Part shown: positions 27,870-37,533 of the stretch, in pieces
Numbering within the stretch: position 1 is the first letter of the stretch
Layout: each line of letters begins with the position of its first letter
DNA from: Flavobacteriales bacterium
GTDB taxonomy: Bacteria; Bacteroidota; Bacteroidia; Flavobacteriales_F; PHOS-HE28
Direction of reading: 5' to 3'
NCBI GenBank assembly: GCA_016705955.1
Contig: JADJKO010000014.1
Location: 41,797-105,796 of the forward strand
DNA length: 64,000 nt
Notes under the pieces: model-generated
Told to the model about the DNA's origin: nothing
Seen by the model: only the letters and a program-made list of their open reading frames with translations
Database searches by the model: none
Made by a program: the position numbers and the translations under genes

Positions 27870-28469
27870 TCAATATCTATCCGGTCTGCGTTCCTGCGCG
27901 AGGTCGCGTTCAATGTGATCGATCAACGCATGGATCACCTTGATATGGATCTCCTGGATACGATCCGCGTACCCGTCGTGAGGAACGCGCACTTCAACCG
28001 TACACAGGTCCGCGAGCTTGCCGCCGTCCTTGCCGGTAAGTCCGATCACATGCATCCCTTTGTCACGCGCTACTTCAGCGGCACGCAGTACGTTGGGGCT
28101 GTTCCCACTGGTGCTGATGGCGAGCAGGACATCCCCTTCGCGCCCGTGCGCTTGCACGAAGCGCGCGAAGACCTGATCGAAGCCGTGATCATTGCCCACG
28201 CATGTGAGGTGGCTGGGGTCGCTGATGCTGATGGCGGCGATGGGCGCTCGATCATCACGAAAACGACCGGTGAGTTCCTCGGCGAAGTGCATGGCATCAC
28301 ACATGCTTCCACCGTTGCCACAGCTGATCACCTTGGCGTTCTGCTTCAGGCAATAGCTCATGAACGCAGCGGCCTGTTCCACTGCGGCGATGTTGGCCGG
28401 GTCGGCGAGGAAACGTTGGAGGACATCCGCCGCTTCGGCGAAATGCGACCGGACGCGATCGGTGCTCAT
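27870..28469 (-). CDS. gmhA: Phosphoheptose isomerase (SIS domain)
   Basis: Converts sedoheptulose-7-phosphate to D-glycero-D-manno-heptose-7-phosphate for lipopolysaccharide inner core. SIS-domain features: VISCGNGGSMCDAMHFAEEL, LLAISTSGNSPNVLRAAEV and the C-terminal QEIHIKVIHALIDHIE with the conserved His. The 199 residues match the family. CATCTTTG just upstream resembles a -7 box with one change. Likely co-transcribed with the YifB gene. Confidence 0.92.
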   Translation of the reverse strand: MSTDRVRSHFAEAADVLQRFLADPANIAAVEQAAAFMSYCLKQNAKVISCGNGGSMCDAMHFAEELTGRFRDDRAPIAAISISDPSHLTCVGNDHGFDQVFARFVQAHGREGDVLLAISTSGNSPNVLRAAEVARDKGMHVIGLTGKDGGKLADLCTVEVRVPHDGYADRIQEIHIKVIHALIDHIERDLAQERRPDRY

Positions 28470-28507
28470 TCCGTCAAAGATGCATCATACCCCGGATCGG
28501 AGGAGGG

Positions 28508-30973
28508 TCAGCGGCTGGCCTGTGCCTCAAGTTGCTGCATGCCCGCCAGCCCGCGTTCAAGGAAGGCCTTGTAGTCATCCACGTCGGGTGTGTAGCCCAC
28601 GGGATCGGTCAGGAGTTGGCCATCCGGGCTCAACAATGCATAGTAGGGCTGGCTACTGATCACGAAAGTCTCCAACTGCACCGTGCTCCATTTGCTGCCC
28701 GTGGTCTTGATCTGGCGGACCTTGCCGGTGCAAGTGGTGTACGTGTGTTGCTGCTCCTTCGGCAGTTCGAGGTCCTCATCCACATAAAGCGACACCAGCA
28801 CATATTCGTTCTCGATCAACTCCTTCACGCCCGGCCGCGGCCACACATGCTCTTCCATCTTCCGGCAGTTCACGCAGGCCCAGCCGGTGAAGTCGATCAT
28901 GATCGGCTTGCCGAGTTCGCGTGCCTTGGCCATTGCTTCATCCAGGTCATGCAGGACCACCGGTTTGTTCGGCAGGATCCAGCTGTACCACACGGGCGGC
29001 GCAAGACCGCTCATCAGCGCCATGGGCGTGAATGTGTTCTTCTCCTTGTCCACGCGAAGGCCGAGCGAGAGGTAGATCGTGATCGCGGTGAAAGCGGCAA
29101 TGAAACCCCAACGTGTGATCGAGCGGGACTTCACCGGACTATCATGTGGGAACTTGATGAACCCGAAGAGGTAGAGCACAATGCCTAATGCACAGATGAC
29201 CCATACCACCATGAACAGTTCGTAGGACACCAAATGCCATTGGCGCACCAGATCCGCATTGCTCAAGAACTTCAGCGCCAGCGCCACTTCGGCGAAACCC
29301 AGCACCACCTTCACGCTGTTGAGCCAACTTCCACTTCGCGGCAGGCTGTTGAGCCAACTGGGGAACAACGCGAAGAGCCCGAAAGGCAATGCGAGCGCGA
29401 GGCCGAAGCCGCCAAACCCGGTTGTGAGTTGCCACGCACCACCATCCGCAGTAAGCGCACCAGCGAGCAGGGAACCCAGGATCGGGCCTGTGCAACTGAA
29501 GGATACCAAAGCCAAGGTGAAGGCCATGAAGAAGATGCCGATCATGCCGCCGAACTTGGAGGCGTTCTGGTCCATGCGGTTCACCCAACTGGCCGGCAGG
29601 GTGATCTCGAAGTAGCCGAAGAACGAAACGGCGAACACCAGGAAGATCACGAAGAAGAAGATGTTCAGCCACGGGTTCGTGCTGATCACATTGAAGATGT
29701 CCGGGTTCACCGAGCCCAACAAGTGGAAGGGCAAGCTGAACAAGAGATAGATCCCCAGGATGAACGCAGCGTATGTCAGTGCGTTCTTCAATCCGGTGGC
29801 CTTGTCCTCGCTTCCTTTGGTGAAGAAGCTCACGGTCAGCGGGATCATCGGGAACACGCACGGCGTGAGCAAGGCCACCAGTCCGCCGCCGAAGCCCAGG
29901 AGGAAGATCCAGAACAATGAACTCTTGTCCTCTTCTTCTTCCGTGCCTTTGATCACCGGTGATCCGAGATCGACCGTGGTCAGTTTGTACTTGCATTCTC
30001 CACCGGGAGCCATGGTGATGGAACCGATCGTCACCACCCCGGTCGCTGGATCCACCGAGAACGGAACGGGATCCGGGAAAGTACATTCCGTGTCGTTGCA
30101 TGTCATGAACTTCACGACACCGGATATGGAGGTCGCTCCATCCGCTACACGCATCTTCTGGGCGAATTCGACCGCGTGTTTGAACTTCTTCAGCGTGATA
30201 CCGAAGAATTCGTCCATGCCTTCGGTCGCGTGTTCGCTCTGCTCGCGCGCCAAGCCCACCAGCTGCGCGGCACTCCCCGTTTCCAGTTCGAAACTGGTCG
30301 GGATCGGGCCGTCGCCAACGATATCCTGCGAGTAGATGGACCATCCGTCGGCAATGGCTGCGGTGAAAACAAAAAGCCATTCACCCTCCTGCTGCTTGGT
30401 GGCGGTCAGCGCCCACGTTACTGGATCCGCAGGCCCTTGCCGGGCAACGCCGATCGGTCCGGTGCCGAAGGGTAGTGGGGCGAATTCGGACTTCGCATCC
30501 GCGAGCGTGATCCGGAAATAGAGGGGATCCGGGAAGATGCACTTGGTGTCGTCGCAGGTCTGGAAATCGATCCGGCCGGTGATCGGAGCATGGGGATCGG
30601 TGGTCCGCAGGCGTTGCGTGAACAACGCATAACCCTTGAACTTCTTCACCACCATTTCGAAGATGGGGTCATCACCCTGGATCACCTTCTCTCCGGTCTC
30701 AGCCGTCTCACCATCCAACACCACGTGCGAGAGCGTATCGAAGGCGATACTGGTGGGTATGGGACCCATCTCCCCGAAGCTCTGTTGGGAGTACACGTAC
30801 CAGCCATGCTCGATGTCCGCTCGGAAGACCACGTCCCATCGATCCCCTTCCACCTGCTTCACGGAGACCGACCATTTCACCGGATCCAACTCGGCGCCTG
30901 GCAATTGAGCCATTCCCACGAACGGCAGCACCACAAGCACCATCAACCACATCCACTTCGTCGCCGCCCTCAT
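28508..30973 (-). CDS. dsbD: DsbD-like thiol:disulfide interchange protein
   Basis: Carries electrons from cytoplasmic thioredoxin across the membrane. After a signal peptide (KWMWLMVLVVLPFVGMAQ), two DsbD N-terminal-like domains follow; each ends with a Cys pair, as TCDDTKCIFPDPL and TCNDTECTFPDPV. The membrane core has LLTPCVFPMIPLTVSFFTKG and VSFSCTGPILGSLLAGAL with the redox cysteines. The C-terminal thioredoxin domain has the active site GWACVNCRKMEEHVW (Cys700, Cys703). Length 821 residues, longer than E. coli DsbD because the periplasmic domain is doubled. Its ATG overlaps the stop of the upstream gene. Confidence 0.92.
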   Translation of the reverse strand: MRAATKWMWLMVLVVLPFVGMAQLPGAELDPVKWSVSVKQVEGDRWDVVFRADIEHGWYVYSQQSFGEMGPIPTSIAFDTLSHVVLDGETAETGEKVIQGDDPIFEMVVKKFKGYALFTQRLRTTDPHAPITGRIDFQTCDDTKCIFPDPLYFRITLADAKSEFAPLPFGTGPIGVARQGPADPVTWALTATKQQEGEWLFVFTAAIADGWSIYSQDIVGDGPIPTSFELETGSAAQLVGLAREQSEHATEGMDEFFGITLKKFKHAVEFAQKMRVADGATSISGVVKFMTCNDTECTFPDPVPFSVDPATGVVTIGSITMAPGGECKYKLTTVDLGSPVIKGTEEEEDKSSLFWIFLLGFGGGLVALLTPCVFPMIPLTVSFFTKGSEDKATGLKNALTYAAFILGIYLLFSLPFHLLGSVNPDIFNVISTNPWLNIFFFVIFLVFAVSFFGYFEITLPASWVNRMDQNASKFGGMIGIFFMAFTLALVSFSCTGPILGSLLAGALTADGGAWQLTTGFGGFGLALALPFGLFALFPSWLNSLPRSGSWLNSVKVVLGFAEVALALKFLSNADLVRQWHLVSYELFMVVWVICALGIVLYLFGFIKFPHDSPVKSRSITRWGFIAAFTAITIYLSLGLRVDKEKNTFTPMALMSGLAPPVWYSWILPNKPVVLHDLDEAMAKARELGKPIMIDFTGWACVNCRKMEEHVWPRPGVKELIENEYVLVSLYVDEDLELPKEQQHTYTTCTGKVRQIKTTGSKWSTVQLETFVISSQPYYALLSPDGQLLTDPVGYTPDVDDYKAFLERGLAGMQQLEAQASR

Positions 30974-31419
30974 TCTCCAAGCGGTGTTACGCGGATGGAA
31001 AAGGGCACTGTTATGGGCGGAAGGCAGGTCTTTTCGTTGCACACCATGTATTCCACTTCGCCCTCCACGAGGAAGGGACCTTTCGCAACCGGGTCGATGA
31101 TCAGTTCAAAACGCGGGGTGCCGGAATGGTGCCGCACGACCATGCCGAAGTTAATGTCGTAACCCACTACCGGGTCGGGTTCAACCAGCTTCCCAACGAC
31201 TTCGTAGGCCCTGGATGGTTCGAACCGGAAACTGGTCGGGACCGGGCCTTGATCACTCGGGAGTTCGGTGGCATAGAGATGCCATCCTTTCTCCAGCGTT
31301 GCGATCAGTTCAATGCTGACCTGTCCGTTCGGGAGGGTCCGCGCGCTGAATGTCCAGGATGCCGGGTTGGCATCCGGGGAAACGGACAGGAGACCGAGGA
31401 GAGGAAGGATGGCGAACAT
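30970..31419 (-). CDS. Stand-alone DsbD N-terminal-domain-like periplasmic protein
   Basis: Exported single-domain protein of 149 residues. Signal peptide MFAILPLLGLLSVSPDANP. The fold follows the same pattern as the periplasmic domains of the next gene: EKGWHLYATELPSDQGPVPT and EYMVCNEKTCLPPITVPFSI, with Cys-x4-Cys. It probably accepts electrons from, or works with, the DsbD protein; the ATGA overlap couples their translation. This is a third copy of the same domain in one operon. Confidence 0.8.
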   Translation of the reverse strand: MFAILPLLGLLSVSPDANPASWTFSARTLPNGQVSIELIATLEKGWHLYATELPSDQGPVPTSFRFEPSRAYEVVGKLVEPDPVVGYDINFGMVVRHHSGTPRFELIIDPVAKGPFLVEGEVEYMVCNEKTCLPPITVPFSIRVTPLGE

Positions 31420-31430
31420 GCGATGGGACG

Positions 31431-31438
31431 CAAAGCTA
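31431..31438 (-). promoter_or_regulatory. -7 box for the DsbD operon
   Basis: Minus-strand TAGCTTTG is an exact TAnnTTTG match 11 bases upstream of the start codon, implying a very short leader. Confidence 0.5.
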
Positions 31439-31509
31439 TCAGCCGCGCGTTGCCAAGGACCGATCGCATGCCCATGATCCTAGGGATCCTGCATTTCGTT
31501 AAGAAATGT

Positions 31510-31800
31510 TCACGAAGGAAATTCGATGCCCACAACGCGCGAGACCGGGATGGTGAGGCCATACTTCAGCACGATGACCTGCGCGTCGAAAGCCCAGATC
31601 GTGGTCTCCACGGCCTTCAAGCCCTCATCGTCCTCGAAAAGGATCCGGCACTTGCCATGTTCGGCACTCCCCAAACGGAGGGCTTGTTCCATGCGCAAGT
31701 GGATCTCCTTGCGTGTTTCGTCGCTCAACTCGACCGGTTCCTTGGGAAAGCGCAACGAGGGGATGCCCTCCTTGGGGACGATGGTGTGCAGTGTGGCCAT
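31510..31800 (-). CDS. Conserved hypothetical 96-residue protein
   Basis: Small cytosolic protein, MATLHTIVPKEGIPSLRFPK to SRVVGIEFPS. Features are a charged N-terminal helix (LSDETRKEIHLRMEQALRL) and a mixed strand region with TTIWAFDAQVIVLKYGLTIP. No signal peptide or membrane segment is seen. I do not recognise a named family. It is flanked by short intergenic gaps; nothing suggests a partner. Confidence 0.72.
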   Translation of the reverse strand: MATLHTIVPKEGIPSLRFPKEPVELSDETRKEIHLRMEQALRLGSAEHGKCRILFEDDEGLKAVETTIWAFDAQVIVLKYGLTIPVSRVVGIEFPS

Positions 31801-31876
31801 GACGGAGGGGGATCTGTTGCCCGGAAGTTAGGCATGTCCCCGATCCGTTCCACCTGCGGTGGAGAAATTCAACGGA

Positions 31877-33188
31877 TCATTCGTCGCTCCACGAACAGCG
31901 CAATACCCGACCGGGGTCCAGCCCGGCTTGGAAGCCTTCCGCGATGCGATGGCCCACCAACCAGACCACTTCATCGCCATTCAGCATCACGTAGGAGTTC
32001 GATCTACGCTCCACAGGGACCTTCGCATCGGTGAGGATATCACTCACCAATTTGCTCCCCCCTAGTCCGATAGGACGCATTCGATCACCAGCCTGCCACG
32101 GCCGTAAGACGACCGGGAAGGAAAGCCGGTCCGCATCCAACAGGGCTTCATTCATGTGTTCATGAACCTTCGCTCCACCTCCGTCCATGAATGCCCATCG
32201 AAGCGGACCTCGCGTTCCCTGCTGCTCACCGTCATCGATCACATACACGGGTCGTTCAGTTTCCGCACTTCCAATATGCAAGTGATCCCGATCCACACTT
32301 ACCAAGCAGTTCCCGGAGGAGAATACCGCGCCCGTGTTCCGTTCGATGATGGCATCATGGATGCGCTCGAGGGTATCGGGATGGGATCCGCGCCCCCGCA
32401 GAAGATGGTGCAGGACCAACGCAGGTGTACCGGAGTCCTCGATCAACGTGAAGGGTACTTGTTTCGAGCCGTCATTGGCTTGAGGATCCTGAGAGCAAGG
32501 ACTCCAGCCGCTGCTCACCCGATGTTTCCAATTCACGCAGCATCCGGATGGAACGCGCCATGGTTCGTGATGAACCCGGACGTAGTTGCTCCAGCAAAGG
32601 GATCAGTTCCTGGCGGATCCGGTTCCGCAAATACTTCGGACTTGCATTGCTGCTATCCTCCCGGAATGGAATGGAATGGTCTTGCGCATACCTCAGGATC
32701 TCATCGCGATGGACTCCGAGCAGCGGACGGATGCACTTACCGCTCTTCCATGGGATCGCCCCCCATCCCTTCGACCCCGTTCCGCGAAGCAGGTTGATGA
32801 AGAGTGTCTCCACCGCGTCGTCGGCGTGGTGTGCGAGTGCGACCGGATGATCGATACCCAACTCGTTGAACCACGCGTAGCGGAGATCACGGGCTGCCAT
32901 CTGGGCGGATCCACCGCGATCTCGGATCGACGCGGCAACATCCACCTTCCGTACTTGGAACGGTACGCCGAGATCCGAACAGTGCTCTTGAACGAATGCT
33001 GCATCGGCACTACTCTCCGCCCCTCGAAGGCCGTGATCCACATGCGCCACCGAAACCGGATGGCGCAGTGCGTGAAGCACATGCAGCAGGACCATGCTGT
33101 CCACGCCACCACTGACGGCCACGAATACCGATTGCTCCGGGAGCAACAAGCCTTCCCGACGGATCGCGCGGCGTACCTTATCCAACAT
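31877..33188 (-). CDS. tilS: tRNA(Ile)-lysidine synthetase (one frameshift)
   Basis: Modifies C34 of tRNA-Ile(CAU) to lysidine with ATP, an essential step. The PP-loop FVAVSGGVDSMVLLHVLHAL has SGGVDS at residues 26-31. Further features: SVAHVDHGLRGAESSADAAF, LAHHADDAVETLFINLLRGT and RNRIRQELIPLLEQLRP. Near 32485 the frame changes, after RLESLLSGSS, and the C-terminal substrate domain continues as QANDGSKQVPFTLIEDSG to GLDPGRVLRCSWSDE, including PWQAGDRMRPIGLGGSKLVS. The start gives an 11-base overlap with pabB; a second ATG lies 12 bases further upstream. Confidence 0.88.
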
Positions 33189-34482
33189 GGCCAAGGACAT
33201 TCAGGACGGAGTGCGCCTTCAACGCGCATTCCTCCCACTCTTGCGCGGGATGGCACAACGCCGTGAGCGCGCTTCCGGTTGATAAGGACAGATCCCCTGT
33301 TGCGCGATCGAAGAGGATCGTACGGATCACCACGTTCAGGTCGGCCGTGCCATCCGGCGCGAAGAACCCGAGCGTGCCGCTGTACAATCCACGCGGTTGA
33401 TCCTCTGCTTCCGCGATCAATTGCATGGCACGCAGCTTCGGTGCGCCGGTCATGCTGGCCATGGGGAAGGCGGCGCGTACTACGTCCCAAGGGTCGCGAT
33501 CCGCAGCCCTTTCCGAAACGATCGCACTTACCAATTGATGGACGCGTGGATAGGTGCGCACTTCGCATAGCGAACGCACTTCAACCGTACCGGGCGCTGC
33601 GGTCATCGAGAGATCATTGCGCATCACATCAACCGCCATGATGTTCTCGCTGCGCTCCTTGGGGTCGTTCGCCAATTCAGCGATCAGTTCCGCATCCTTC
33701 TTCGGATCGGTCCCACGCGGACGAGTTCCCTTCATCGGTTCCGCCATCACGCGATCACCGTTGAATGCAAGAAAACGCTCGGGGCTCGCACACAACACGA
33801 ACCGATCACTTTGCCGATAGAATGCGGAAAAGGGCGCATCCGTACCCGCTTCCAATTGCGCGAATGCCACGAAGGGATCGAAAGCCGGTTGGTGGGCAGT
33901 CCTTTCGATGCAATAGTTCACCTCATAGATATCGCCGCGCTGGATATGCTGAAGGAAACGGTCCACTCTCTCCAGATAGCGATCTCGATCCGTTCCGGAG
34001 GTCCATTCGATAGGCTCCGGTCGATAGGCCGATGGCTGTGTACTCTTCAGCTTCTGACCAAAGGCAAGCCCGGCGGCTTCATCACCGGGCAACGTGAAAA
34101 GCACCGCTTCATCACCCTGCCATTCGATCACCCAGCGCGGAACGAACCAGTGCGATGACGGAAAGTCCTGAGCGGCATTGCCCGGCAGGTCATGAATGGA
34201 GTGCAAGGCTTCGTAGGTGAGGTGCCCCATGATCCAGTCCTTCACCTTTCCGTCTCTATCGAACGTGGGTCGATCCGCGACAGATACTTCTCCAACTCCC
34301 AGGACCCGTCGCTCTTGATCCAAGACCCTTCGATATAGAAAGGTCCTCTCCGAACGGAGCACCTCCGGCGTGAATACAGGAAGATGGCCAAGTGGGATGC
34401 GGGAACGCATGCAGCGGCCAAGGTATCCAGCATCCGAGAGTCGAACAGAAGGCAACCAAGGGAACGGTGGGGCTATCTTCAT
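33178..34482 (-). CDS. pabB: Aminodeoxychorismate synthase component I
   Basis: Chorismate-utilising enzyme making 4-amino-4-deoxychorismate for folate. Characteristic motifs: IQRGDIYEVNYCIERTA, RFVLCASPERFLAFNGDRVM, PMKGTRPRGTDPKKDAEL, ENIMAVDVMRNDLSM, AFPMASMTGAPKLRAMQLIA and a late GSALTALCHPAQEWEECALK. A PabB assignment is preferred over anthranilate synthase TrpE because no trp genes are near and the size (434 residues) is that of short PabB. The start MKIAPPFPWLPSVRL is the first that avoids overlap with the divergent gene. It is coupled to tilS by overlap. Confidence 0.85.
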   Translation of the reverse strand: MKIAPPFPWLPSVRLSDAGYLGRCMRSRIPLGHLPVFTPEVLRSERTFLYRRVLDQERRVLGVGEVSVADRPTFDRDGKVKDWIMGHLTYEALHSIHDLPGNAAQDFPSSHWFVPRWVIEWQGDEAVLFTLPGDEAAGLAFGQKLKSTQPSAYRPEPIEWTSGTDRDRYLERVDRFLQHIQRGDIYEVNYCIERTAHQPAFDPFVAFAQLEAGTDAPFSAFYRQSDRFVLCASPERFLAFNGDRVMAEPMKGTRPRGTDPKKDAELIAELANDPKERSENIMAVDVMRNDLSMTAAPGTVEVRSLCEVRTYPRVHQLVSAIVSERAADRDPWDVVRAAFPMASMTGAPKLRAMQLIAEAEDQPRGLYSGTLGFFAPDGTADLNVVIRTILFDRATGDLSLSTGSALTALCHPAQEWEECALKAHSVLNVLGHVG

Positions 34483-34488
34483 TTCGGG

Positions 34489-34496
34489 TACATTTG
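34489..34496 (+). promoter_or_regulatory. -7 box in the divergent pabB/T9SS gap
   Basis: TACATTTG is an exact TAnnTTTG match in the 31-base gap between the two divergent starts, 17 bases before the plus-strand ATG. Confidence 0.5.
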
Positions 34497-34513
34497 AGAG
34501 GGAAAGGGTCACC

Positions 34514-35839
34514 ATGAAAAAGCGCTTCACAAACACCGGCTTTCGTCATGCGCTCGGTCTGATCGTATTGATCCCGCTAGGAGTGATCGCGCAGAACGGT
34601 CGGATCGTGTTGAACAACGATGCGTGGCTGCGGATCGACAACGGCGCATGGGTGGTGGTTGAGGAGCCTACCAACATCGGCATCAGCACAATGGGCACCG
34701 GTGGCAACATCCGGAGTGAGGGTGAATTCAACCGGATCCGTTGGCAGATCCGCAACACCATAGGAGTGTACACGATCCCGTTCACCACTGCGAACGGCGT
34801 GAAGATGCCCTTCACCTACGCCGCGATCGGTGGTGCGAGCAATGAGGCCACGGCTTCGATCTGCTTCAGCACGTACAACTATGGGCTGATCGGGGCGACG
34901 AACTGGAACAACGATCTCTACCGGCCGAGCGACGTGACGCACATGAACAACTACTGGTTGGGCGCGGCGCAACCCAACTCGGACAATGTGGTGGACCGCT
35001 TTTGGATCCTGGACCCCGGTGTGACGGGCTTCGCGTATGGCACCCTTCCGACCATCCAATTGGGGTTCACCTACGATCCAAGTGCAGGAACCGGTGATGT
35101 GAGGACCGGAAACGCGATCACCGGTGTAAGTGCGGTAGGGGCGCAGCGCTTCAATTCACCGTTGGGCCAATGGGGTGATTATCTACCGGCCGGTGTCTTC
35201 GCGGCCGGAGCGGTGAATTCGGTCACAGGCGCGAACGCCACCCCGGCCAATTTCTTCCGATCATGGACACTCAGCAACATCCTGGAGCCGTTGCCGGTGG
35301 AACTGTTGGCCTTCAGGGCAGCATGTGTCGTGGACCGCGTCCGGTTGGAATGGAGCACCGGCAGTGAAAGCAACTCAAGCCACTTCACCATCCAACGCAG
35401 TGGAAATGATCAGGTGTTCGAGGATATCGGACAGGTCGCTGCGGTGGGCACGAGTTCCACGATGACGAACTACGCATGGGTGGACGAACGTCCTTTGGCC
35501 ATGGGTTACTACCGCTTGCGGATGGTGGACATCGACGAAAGCTCAACGCTGAGTCCGTTAGTCGCCGTGACGTGCAAGGACCCACCACAGACCGCTCTTG
35601 TGAATGCGTGGGATGGTGGTGCGGACCTGAACATCACAGTGCTCTCGTCCATGGACCAGGTGATGAACCTCGAGCTCTTCGACGCACGTGGACGGGTGGT
35701 TGCCCAGCGCAACAACCTGAACATGACCGAGGGTCTGAACCGGGTCGAACTCCCGCAAGGCGATCTGGCCATGGGGATCTACACGATCGTATTGCGAAGC
35801 AGCGAGGGCCTATTCACCCGCCGCGTTCCGCTGTATTGA
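34514..35839 (+). CDS. Exported protein with T9SS type A-like C-terminal domain
   Basis: Secreted protein of unknown function. Signal peptide: TGFRHALGLIVLIPLGVIAQ. The body is beta-rich with Gly/Asn/Thr (NGRIVLNNDAWLRIDNGAW; WNNDLYRPSDVTHMNNYW), then the widespread VELLAFRAACVVDRVRLEWS strand, after which FTIQRSGNDQVFEDIGQVA forms a fibronectin-like domain. The C-terminus VMNLELFDARGRVVAQRNNL to GIYTIVLRSSEGLFTRRVPL is a T9SS sorting tail. The final codons overlap the convergent lnt gene by 30 bases. Confidence 0.82.
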   Translation: MKKRFTNTGFRHALGLIVLIPLGVIAQNGRIVLNNDAWLRIDNGAWVVVEEPTNIGISTMGTGGNIRSEGEFNRIRWQIRNTIGVYTIPFTTANGVKMPFTYAAIGGASNEATASICFSTYNYGLIGATNWNNDLYRPSDVTHMNNYWLGAAQPNSDNVVDRFWILDPGVTGFAYGTLPTIQLGFTYDPSAGTGDVRTGNAITGVSAVGAQRFNSPLGQWGDYLPAGVFAAGAVNSVTGANATPANFFRSWTLSNILEPLPVELLAFRAACVVDRVRLEWSTGSESNSSHFTIQRSGNDQVFEDIGQVAAVGTSSTMTNYAWVDERPLAMGYYRLRMVDIDESSTLSPLVAVTCKDPPQTALVNAWDGGADLNITVLSSMDQVMNLELFDARGRVVAQRNNLNMTEGLNRVELPQGDLAMGIYTIVLRSSEGLFTRRVPLY

Positions 35840-37495
35840 TCGGCGGCGGCGGATCGTGCTTGCGATCAGCACCAACAACGCAATGATCGTGATCACCACA
35901 GCGGCTCGCCCGATGAGATCGCCGTGCCGGGTGAAGAAGGTGATCCGGTCGTTCAGGTGAACGATAGCACGGAACGCTGCGGGCTTCCACCAAGCGGTCC
36001 GGTTCGCGACAACACCGCGTTGATCAACTGTGCAAGAGATCCCGGTATTCGCGGAACGCACCACATCACGCCGCGTCTCGATGGCCCGAAGTGACGAAAA
36101 CGTGAGGTGTTGCCGGTACCCGGGAGAATCATCCCACCATCCATCATTCGTGATCACCGCGATCAACTGCGCACCATTCCGCACATGCGCCGCAACGTGT
36201 TCCCCGAAGACGGATTCATAACAGATCGCCGGTGCGATCGCCAGGCCGGAGGACGGGTCGCGCAACACGGTTCGTTCGGTCTGCTGACCCAAGGTGCCGG
36301 TGGTGCCACCGAGATCCAAAGCCAGATCACCCAACGGACCGAGCACCGATTCGAAGGGCATCGTTTCCGGGCCAGCCACCAGTTTCGATTTATGGTAACT
36401 GTACAGCGGACCTTGCATTGGCATCCATAAGGCGGCGTTGTACGCCTCATACCAATGTCGGCCGTCGCCCAGTTCGCGTGCGGTCAATGGTCGATCACCA
36501 TCCCGATACCAACGATCGCTGTTCATACCCACAAGCATTGCTGCTTGTGGATGCGCTAACCGGAAGGCACGCAATCGCCGTACGCTGGCCGATGCTTCAA
36601 GGTCGTTCTCCCACAACCCGTGGAAGCGCATCGCACCGGTGGACATATCCACCGTGCCACCTTCCTGCAATGCCGTTTCCGGAAAGATGATCAGCCGTGT
36701 GCTGTCGGTGATCCGTTCCTCGGCCAAGGACAGCATCCGATCCAATTGTTCCATCGGATCCATGCCACCGAACTTCTCCGTGTATGGATCCACGTTCGGT
36801 TGCACCACCACCACTTCCGTGGTTCGCATACCTGCAGTGCTATACGTCTTGAACCGCACCACGGAGATCACCACCGGAACCGCGATCACCAATGCGGACA
36901 CCGCCACGTTCATCGTTCGCTTGCTTCCGCGCCAAGTGACCAAGGTGTGATCGATCAAGAGGTTCACCAGCAGGATCCACAGTGATCCACCCAGCACGCC
37001 GGTGACCTCGTACCACTGGGCCATTGCGGGATCCGCGCCGAACACATTGCCCATGGTGAACCACGGCCATTGCAAGTCCCACCCGTGGTGAAGCCGCTCG
37101 AACGCAAGCCAGAACGCCACGAATGCAACCCGCGCGAAAACCGGTCCATGCAACCGATGGGCGATGCGCTTCAGCCACCACGGAATGCCCATGAGCAGCG
37201 TGTTCACAAGCACGGGCGCCGACACGGAGACCAACTTCGTGGAGATCGGTTCACTCACTTCGAAGAACCAAAACGAGCACGAGAGGTTCCAGATGAACGT
37301 GGCGATCAGGACGTATGGATAGAAAGCGCGCGGCCGATCACGGGTCCGCGCGTTATGCAACCGCTCTGCATGCAGCAGCGGAAGCCACGCCACGAACGCC
37401 AACCAGGAAAGGCCGCCGATCGCAGGCCATGCCAACGCCCAGAGCAAGCCGCTCAGCGCGGACCACAGGATGATGCGGGAACGAGTTGGGGCCAT
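35810..37495 (-). CDS. lnt: Apolipoprotein N-acyltransferase
   Basis: Transfers the third acyl chain to lipoproteins at the periplasmic face of the inner membrane. Several N-terminal membrane helices (ILWSALSGLLWALAWPAIGG and others) precede the nitrilase domain. Catalytic candidates: Glu273 in IIFPETALQEGG, Lys369 in YSYHKSKLVAGPETMPFES, and Cys425 in AIAPAICYESVFGEH; VITNDGWWDDSPGYRQHL is also typical. A last membrane helix follows. Length 561 residues. Three-prime overlap with the T9SS protein is convergent. Confidence 0.92.
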   Translation of the reverse strand: MAPTRSRIILWSALSGLLWALAWPAIGGLSWLAFVAWLPLLHAERLHNARTRDRPRAFYPYVLIATFIWNLSCSFWFFEVSEPISTKLVSVSAPVLVNTLLMGIPWWLKRIAHRLHGPVFARVAFVAFWLAFERLHHGWDLQWPWFTMGNVFGADPAMAQWYEVTGVLGGSLWILLVNLLIDHTLVTWRGSKRTMNVAVSALVIAVPVVISVVRFKTYSTAGMRTTEVVVVQPNVDPYTEKFGGMDPMEQLDRMLSLAEERITDSTRLIIFPETALQEGGTVDMSTGAMRFHGLWENDLEASASVRRLRAFRLAHPQAAMLVGMNSDRWYRDGDRPLTARELGDGRHWYEAYNAALWMPMQGPLYSYHKSKLVAGPETMPFESVLGPLGDLALDLGGTTGTLGQQTERTVLRDPSSGLAIAPAICYESVFGEHVAAHVRNGAQLIAVITNDGWWDDSPGYRQHLTFSSLRAIETRRDVVRSANTGISCTVDQRGVVANRTAWWKPAAFRAIVHLNDRITFFTRHGDLIGRAAVVITIIALLVLIASTIRRRRSIQRNAAGE

Positions 37496-37505
37496 GGGGC
37501 GCCGA

Positions 37506-37513
37506 CGAATGTA
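37506..37513 (-). promoter_or_regulatory. Possible -7 box for lnt
   Basis: Minus-strand TACATTCG, one base from TAnnTTTG, lies ten bases before the lnt ATG. Confidence 0.35.
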
Positions 37514-37533
37514 CTTGGCCGAAGGACAGTGCC

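Noticed and set aside
33178..34482. Anthranilate synthase TrpE instead of PabB
   Set aside because: There are no trp genes nearby and the protein is of short PabB size; a glutamine amidotransferase partner is not visible, so the call remains less than certain.
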